In this document: piece by piece, positions 58,630-64,000 of the stretch | Layout: each line of letters begins with the position of its first letter | Position numbering within the stretch: the stretch's first letter is position 1 | Assembly: GCF_027887165.1 (NCBI RefSeq) | Contig: NC_077232.1 | Coordinates: forward strand, 895,379 to 959,378 | Direction of reading: 5' to 3' | Length of the DNA stretch: 64,000 nt | Origin: Monodelphis domestica | Lineage: Eukaryota; Chordata; Mammalia; Didelphimorphia; Didelphidae | The notes under the pieces: model-generated | What the model was told of the DNA's origin: nothing | The model's input: the letters and a program-made list of their open reading frames with translations, nothing else | Database searches by the model: none | Translations under genes and position numbers: made by a program

Positions 58630-58810
58630 TTAAAAAAAGATTTCAAGGATTTATCTATTAGTTTAATGATTGTTTTTGCTTTCATTTTTATTAACTCTCC
58701 TTTGATTTTCAGAATTTCCAATTTGGCATTTAGTTTGGAGATTTTAAATATGTTTCTTTTTCTAGTTTTTCTTTAGTTGCATGCCCAATTTATTTTTCTA
58801 GCTTATTTTT
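58630..58810 (-). mobile_element. L1 ORF2 fragment, minus strand
   Basis: 'taactctcctttgattttca' then 'gaatttccaatttggcattt' is the reverse complement of the L1 ORF2 linker region ([14 protein letters not shown]-type coding), seen in plus orientation at 55315-55350. Edges are uncertain. Confidence 0.6.
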
Positions 58811-58849
58811 TTAAAACCTTACTTTCTGGCCCAGAATATTTCTACGTCT

Positions 58850-60030
58850 GAAAGTTAAGGGCTGAGTAAAAAGAGCAGAACCAGGAGAACATTATACACA
58901 AAGACCGATACATTGTGGCACAATAGAATGTAATAGACTTTTCTAGTAGTAGCAATTCAAGGATCCAAGACAACACTGAGGAATTTATGAGAAAGAACAC
59001 TATCCACACTGTAAACCTCAAATTTCCTTAGACTTATAAATGTTGGAAATTTCACCATTGGGATATTTCATACTTGGAAATTTTCTTACTGATAGTCTAT
59101 TGGAATGGGAACCCCATTGGCATGGGAGGTTCCTTCTCTTCCCTTCTTCAGATTACTTTAGGACAGAAACCCTTTGCTGAACAATGGAAAGAGCTTTGAC
59201 CTATGCTTAAGCATAGAACAGGAATTTCTTTGAGTCTTGATTGATTTTAGAATTGATACAATGGAGATACTTGGAATAAATCTCCACCCTATTCAGTCCT
59301 AACAGGATTGAGTAAGGGCTGCAGCCTAGATCAAAATTTAATTATTCCAATCTCTACCCTACTCAGGTTAACAGGATTTAGAAAGGGCTGTAGCAAAGGA
59401 GTAAAGATTTAATCATTTGAAAATATGACCTTCAACAGACATGTGCAAAGCCTCTGGGCGGTCCTGGGTTAAGCTAGAGCCTCCATTGGCACAGGGAAAT
59501 TGATGAACAGTGATTGGTAGATGGGAGAAAGGAGGGGAGGAACTTGGATGGTTTCCTTAAAGATAGGAGGGTCTGGAGACTCAGGGAGGTTGTTGAGTTT
59601 TTGGTTGGTGTGGTTCCTGGGCTCTGAGAAGCTTGCTCTGAAGGAAGCTGAAGGTGGAGGCCCCTGAGACTGTTTCTCCATTTTGGACACGTGAGTAATA
59701 GGGACTGATCTCTTTTCTTTGCCCCAGCTATCTAAGGGCTTGGGCCTTTTGGCCCAGCCTAAACAGAAGGGGTATTTAAGCCCTATTCCCTTCTCTCCCC
59801 TTTCTCTCTCTATATATATCTCTAATTCCTTTCTTGCTCCTATTGTAATTAAACTCCAAAAAAGGCTGACGGCTGACTTGAGTTTTTCATTTAGGAATTA
59901 CATAGCTGATTCCTTGGCGACCTTAAATTAATATATATCAGTCTTTTAAAGTGATTCCCTTGTAACAACACCCAAGAAAGAACTGTGGGAATAGAAATGC
60001 AAAAGAAAAACATATGATTGAAGTAAAAAA
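58850..60030 (+). mobile_element. L1 3' UTR split by an LTR
   Basis: The left part (58850-59040: 'agagcagaaccaggagaaca', 'gaaagaacactatccacac') and the right part (59971-60030: 'gaaagaactgtgggaatag', then an A-run) are consecutive in the L1 3' UTR; compare 58040-58200. The LTR at 59041-59969 lies between, so it landed in this L1. Confidence 0.7.
59041..59969 (+). mobile_element. Solo LTR of endogenous retrovirus (LTR B)
   Basis: Fossil LTR of about 0.93 kb, TG start and CA end, with a TATA-like 'tctatatatatctc' at about 59808, an 'attgtaattaaac' stretch near 59840 and 'ccttggcgacctta' close to its 3' end. It is related to LTR A (same 'gtgattggtagatg' word). No internal retroviral sequence adjoins it, so it is a solo LTR, inserted into an L1 3' UTR. 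Confidence 0.65.
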
Positions 60031-60067
60031 AAAACAACAGGGTTAGCACTCATGATCTCAGATAAAA

Positions 60068-61071
60068 TGTGAAAGGGAATTCTTTATTCTCTTTGTCTAT
60101 GTTGAGTTAACCAACCAAAACCTTAAAAACACCCCTACTTAATGCTAAGTGAGGGAGTTCACAGTCACTTACTTGGAGAGCTCTACCTTTTTAACTCAGT
60201 CAGAAACTTGTGAATCCTATGATCAGAGTTGGCACCTTCAGAGGCCTTTTATAAGAGCTGACACCTTCAGAGGATGAGAGGTGTGAATCTCCCAGACACT
60301 GCCCCCTGGGCAGGGATAGACAATTTGGAAACTGTGTTTGTCCCCTGTGAAAAGGGGAAGAGACAATATGTTGCCATAAAAGCAAGCCCTGAACTCCCTC
60401 AGACTGGATTATCTTTGAGAAAATAGTCTGAAGAGATTGTCCTCTGGAGATAGTCTTCTGACTGGGAAGAGTCTTTGAGGGAGCCTCACTGGAGACTGTG
60501 GCTTGGATTGTGGGCTTGGAGCTCGGCTTCAATTTAGACTCGGACTCCTAGACTGCATCAACGGGTGAGTGAAAGACTGACTTCTTTCCTAGTTTTCTAA
60601 GAGTCTAGCTTCCATCTTGGAGGAGGCCATGTGGTAACTCCCCACCAGCCTTCCTGGTTGAGAGCTAATTAATCTCTGTCTGGATTAAGCAGAGCTAGAG
60701 TAAACATTTAGGTTGATAGGATAGATAACCTCTCTAACCTCTTCACATTTCTCTACTTTATTGTTTCCTCTCCATTTTGTAAATATGTGTAAGTAGATTT
60801 CTGACTCGAGATATAATAAATATTGGTGAGCACATAATTTCTTTTTTTTTTTAATATATTTTATTTGATCATTTCCAAGCATTATTCGTTAAGGACATAG
60901 ATCATTTTCTTTTCCTCCCCCCCCCCCACCCCCCATAGCCGACGCGTAAGTCCACTGGGCATTAGATGTTTTCTTGATTTGAACCCATTGCTTTGTTGAT
61001 AGTATTTGCATTAGAGGTTGAGCACATAATTTCATAGAATTATTATCCAACCACTAAATTTAAGCCTTACA
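60068..61071 (+). mobile_element. Solo LTR of endogenous retrovirus (LTR C)
   Basis: Fossil LTR, about 0.8 kb plus a later L1 insertion (60842-61018). It begins TGTGAAAGGG and ends CTTACA, with a short near-match duplication (taaaa/taaac) at its edges. 'gtgagtgaaagactgacttc' at about 60565 is shared with LTR A. It sits within the ORF2 of an old L1, whose two halves continue on either side. Confidence 0.62.
60842..61018 (-). mobile_element. Short L1 3'-end insertion with TSD
   Basis: Minus-strand copy of an L1 3' end: plus strand T-run, 'ttttatttgatcatttccaa', a C-run, then 'cttgatttgaacccattgct'. The 15-base duplication TGAGCACATAATTTC at 60827-60841 and 61019-61033 bounds it. It is heavily 5'-truncated and among the latest insertions in this nest. 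Confidence 0.88.
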
Positions 61072-63344
61072 TAAACAAAAGCAAATGATACATCTAGTTA
61101 AAGGAGATAAGTAGGGAAATTACATTTTGTTAAAAGATATCAACGATGAGGTACTATCAATACTAAACATATATATACTAAATGTTTTAGCATCCACCTA
61201 TATTCTTAGTGGAAAAGTTAAATGAGGAGATAGACAGTACAACTATACTAGTAGGGGAACTAAACTTTTCCTTCTCAGAACTAGATAAATCTAACAAAAA
61301 ACAAGCAAGAAAGAAATTAAGGAGATGAATAGAATTTTAGAAAGTTTTAGAAAAGTTAGATATAATTGATTTCTGGAGAAAACTAAATGAGAATAAGAGG
61401 GAGTGTACCTTTTTCTCAGCTATACATAACATCTTCACAAAAATGACCATATTAGGTCATCAAAACATCACAACCAAATGAAGAAAAGCAGAAATATTGA
61501 ACGCATCCAATCCAGATCATAATGCAATAAAAATCACATCCAATAAGAATCATGAAGACACAGATTAAAAATTAATTGGAAACTAAACAGGTTAATCCTA
61601 AAGAATGAATGGGTCAAAGAATAAACCATTAAAACATAATTTCAGGAAGGAAAATAACAACAATGAGATGACAATCCCTATTTATGGGATGCAGCCAAAG
61701 CAGTACTTAGGGGAAATTTTATATCTCTAAATGTTTATATCAATAAAACAGAGAAGAAGCAGATCAATAAATTGGTTGTGCAACTAAAAAAAATAGAAAA
61801 GGAAACATTAGAAAGCCTCCACTAACCAGGAAACTGGAAATCTTGAAAATTAAAGATGGTAATAAAATTGAAAGTAATGAAACCATTGAACTACTAAATA
61901 AAAGCAGGAATGATTTCATGGGAAAAAGGGATAAAACTTAATTTGATGAAAAAAGAAGAAAACTAAATTACCGATATAAAAGTTAAAAGCACAAATTCAC
62001 TCAATCAAGAGAAAATTAAAGCAATTATTAGGATACATCTTCCTGTTATAGGCTAATATATCTACTAATGTCAATGAAATGGATAAATATTTACAAAAAC
62101 ATGAATTGCCCTGATTAGCAGAAGAGGACAAAGGAATACGCAGCCATATCTTGGGGGGGGGGGGTGAGCAAGCTGTCATTGAATTCTTTTTGGCCAAGTC
62201 CCCACAATTCACAAGTGAATTCACCAAACATTTAAAGAACGATTGGTTCCAATCCTATATGAAGTTTTGGGGGAAATCGGCAAAGGACGAGTCCCACCAA
62301 ATTCCTGTTGGTCGCTGCTCTGCCACCTAAGCTGGGAAGAGCGAAAACAGAAAGAAAATATAGACCACTTTCCTGTTGACTATCGAGGCAACATTTTCCA
62401 AAAGAATCCGGGCCAGGGATCGGATCGTGCCCGGTGCGCAGGCAGGGTTTTACCCTGCGGCCGGAGCAATAACCAAGGCAAGCAAAGTCATGCGGTTATC
62501 CGCACGGAGGCAGTACAAGCTTTGGACAAAGTGTGCCAGCCATTCACATCGAAAACACTAGAAGGTGCCGGGAAGTGGCGGCTTCCTAAAGCACTGTGCA
62601 GCCTGCTGCATCGTGGGGATAGGGCAGAAGCTTCCTCATGAGGCCGGGGGAGAGCAAGGCTCGCCGCCGCCCCCACTTCGGTTCCCTACCGTGCTGGCAA
62701 CGGGACCTCGAGCAATAGGAAGCATTGGAATGGTCTGCGAGGAAGGCGAGCTCTCGTCCCTTGCAGATGGCTTCTGGCGGCCTCAGAATCAGCCAAGTGG
62801 CCCAGTGAACAGCCTCAGGGGAGTGGCGGAAAAGCCACGTGAATCATCGGCATTTCTGCTACCGACAAGAGATGGGAAGAGAAACTCCGCCTACCGCGGT
62901 GTCTTCCCGCCCAGATCCCCGGACGGCGGGACGTGGCCGTCGGGCACTTCCGCACACAAACTGGCGGCGCCAGCTGCAGAGGCGCTCCCTGCCCGTGCGT
63001 AGGCCCGTCAAGGTGACCAAGATGACAATTCTCCCTTGACGGCGTCCACGCCAACCAAACTAGCGAGCCCAAAGGACAGACGCTCCGGAGCCTCCGGGGG
63101 TCAAGGGCAAAAGGGCAAAGAAGGTGGCCAAGCAGGAGCACGTCTCTGACGGCCCTCGAGACAAGCTGATACTGAGAAACGGAATGGCGGCGCCGTGGCC
63201 TAGATGAGCTCAGAATGGCCAGCGAGCGGCCGGAGTCTGTCTGCTAAACAGAGGTCCAAGCTTTGGGGACAACGCGTGGGGGGAAACCTGGGCACGGCGT
63301 GACAGGAACTAGGTGCCGACCACCATCTCCCCGCGTCCTGGAAG

Positions 63345-64000
63345 GGGCCTGGGGGCCTGCCTGCATCCCAGCCGGGATTCACGGAGCCCGAAGCGCCACG
63401 GGGCTGAGATCGAGGAGCTATTGGGGTCTGTGAGAGGGATGGACGGGCGGCTTCTGCCCCGCGCCAAAGCTCCGCGGCTCCTGGAGGCTCCCTGACCTAA
63501 CCGAACCATCCCCGCCTCTGTCCAAGCCCCGCCTGGCTACGCGTCCTCCTCGAGGGCACGGTTTGAGCCAAGGCCAGGCAGGCCGGCCGCCCCCTCGGAC
63601 AGCAGGGAGCCCCGGATGGGCCGCGGCCCGGCACCAACGTCACCGCCCGGAGCCGAGAGGCTTGTTCTTTCGCGAAAGGGCCCCCCTTTGGGTGCTTGAG
63701 GAATGTCGGCCTGCTGAGGTCAAAGACCCCGTTTCTAGGGTTTTCTTCCCATGGAAACGCCCCCCTTCCCTCGCTGCGGCCAGATGCCGGCCAGAGCAGG
63801 AACCTCCCTGACATCTGTACAAGAGCAGCGAGCGGCGAGGCCTCTGGAATCTGGCGTGCACAGGCCGGGGGCTTTGCTCCCACGGGGGGGGGGGGGGGGA
63901 GGGGGAGCCTGGCCTCTCTCTAGGTCCTGAGGCGAGCAGGACCCCCTTAGAGCCCCGCAGCTCCCCATTTACTGCCGAAGGCGCCCGGGAGCCCCTCTCT
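63345..64000. other. GC-rich end, no gene seen
   Basis: CpG-rich DNA with a G-run at 63883-63899. No exon, promoter element or RNA that I can support. It may continue the GC-shifted L1 but the resemblance is lost here. In human the next gene after MUC5AC is MUC5B; nothing in this end shows it. Confidence 0.4.

Larger units (their letters stand above)
60036..63340 (+). mobile_element. Old L1 ORF2, GC-shifted at 3' side
   Basis: Starts with the endonuclease words 'gttagcactcatgatctcag', is interrupted by LTR C (60068-61071), continues at 61072 ('aaagcaaatgatacatctag') through the EN-RT linker to about 62.2 kb, and then through the reverse-transcriptase part in GC-rich form: 'ccttgcagatggc' stands where the FADD coding lies, 'aagatgacaattctccc' where IKMTILPK lies, 'ccaagctttggggacaa' where PSFWDK lies, and 'caggaactaggtgccgacca' near the end. 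Order and spacing match the L1 at 54445-58457. Many stops and indels; an ancient copy. Confidence 0.8.

Noticed and set aside
49902-61071. A complete provirus between the three LTRs
   Set aside because: Only L1 and a retrocopy lie between them; I see no retroviral gene sequence, and the LTRs sit in different host elements, so they are separate solo LTRs.

Overview
The window is most likely from a marsupial nuclear genome. Three things point that way: tRNA-derived CORE-SINEs of marsupial type (for example 4583-4791 and 45277-45477), L1 copies with a marsupial-style ORF2 and 3' end, and related solo LTRs mixed among them. The species cannot be fixed from the sequence alone.

One large host gene dominates: an ortholog of the secreted gel-forming mucin MUC5AC, plus strand. 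It runs from the ATG at 9128 to the stop at 42482, with a polyadenylation signal at 43148-43153. I could place 46 coding exons by splice sites, reading phase and agreement with recalled human MUC5AC; together they encode about 3,700 residues. The order is signal peptide, D1, D2, D' and D3 assembly domains, a 4.6-kb central exon with seven CysD domains separated by Thr/Ser/Pro-rich linkers, D4 with a GDPH site, a shortened VWC region, and a C-terminal cystine knot. This order is the working logic of a mucin: the N-terminus multimerises, the centre carries O-glycans, and the C-terminus dimerises.

Region by region: 1-9.0 kb is non-coding (old SINE and L1 pieces, GA and GT repeats, then a very GC-rich stretch) ending in a TATA-like promoter. 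9.1-43.2 kb is MUC5AC, whose introns hold a 34-copy minisatellite, long GA tracts and CORE-SINEs. 43.2-49.9 kb is intergenic with SINEs, a short hAT-like element and an ATCC-derived repeat. 49.9-62.2 kb is AT-rich and packed with nested elements: a solo LTR split by a 14-3-3 zeta (YWHAZ) retrocopy, several L1s and two more solo LTRs. 62.2-64 kb turns abruptly GC-rich while still inside one old L1.

The observations I rate highest are: (1) an old L1 whose 3' half has been shifted wholesale to high GC; (2) six tandem VHSNGSS units, each an N-glycosylation sequon, inside the VWC region; (3) loss of a VWC block relative to human; (4) near-identical CysD-linker modules around a divergent fourth CysD; and (5) about a dozen small indels confined to exons 16-23, which look more like consensus errors than gene death. 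I found no wholly new system; the novelty is in the mucin's lineage-specific architecture and in the repeat history.
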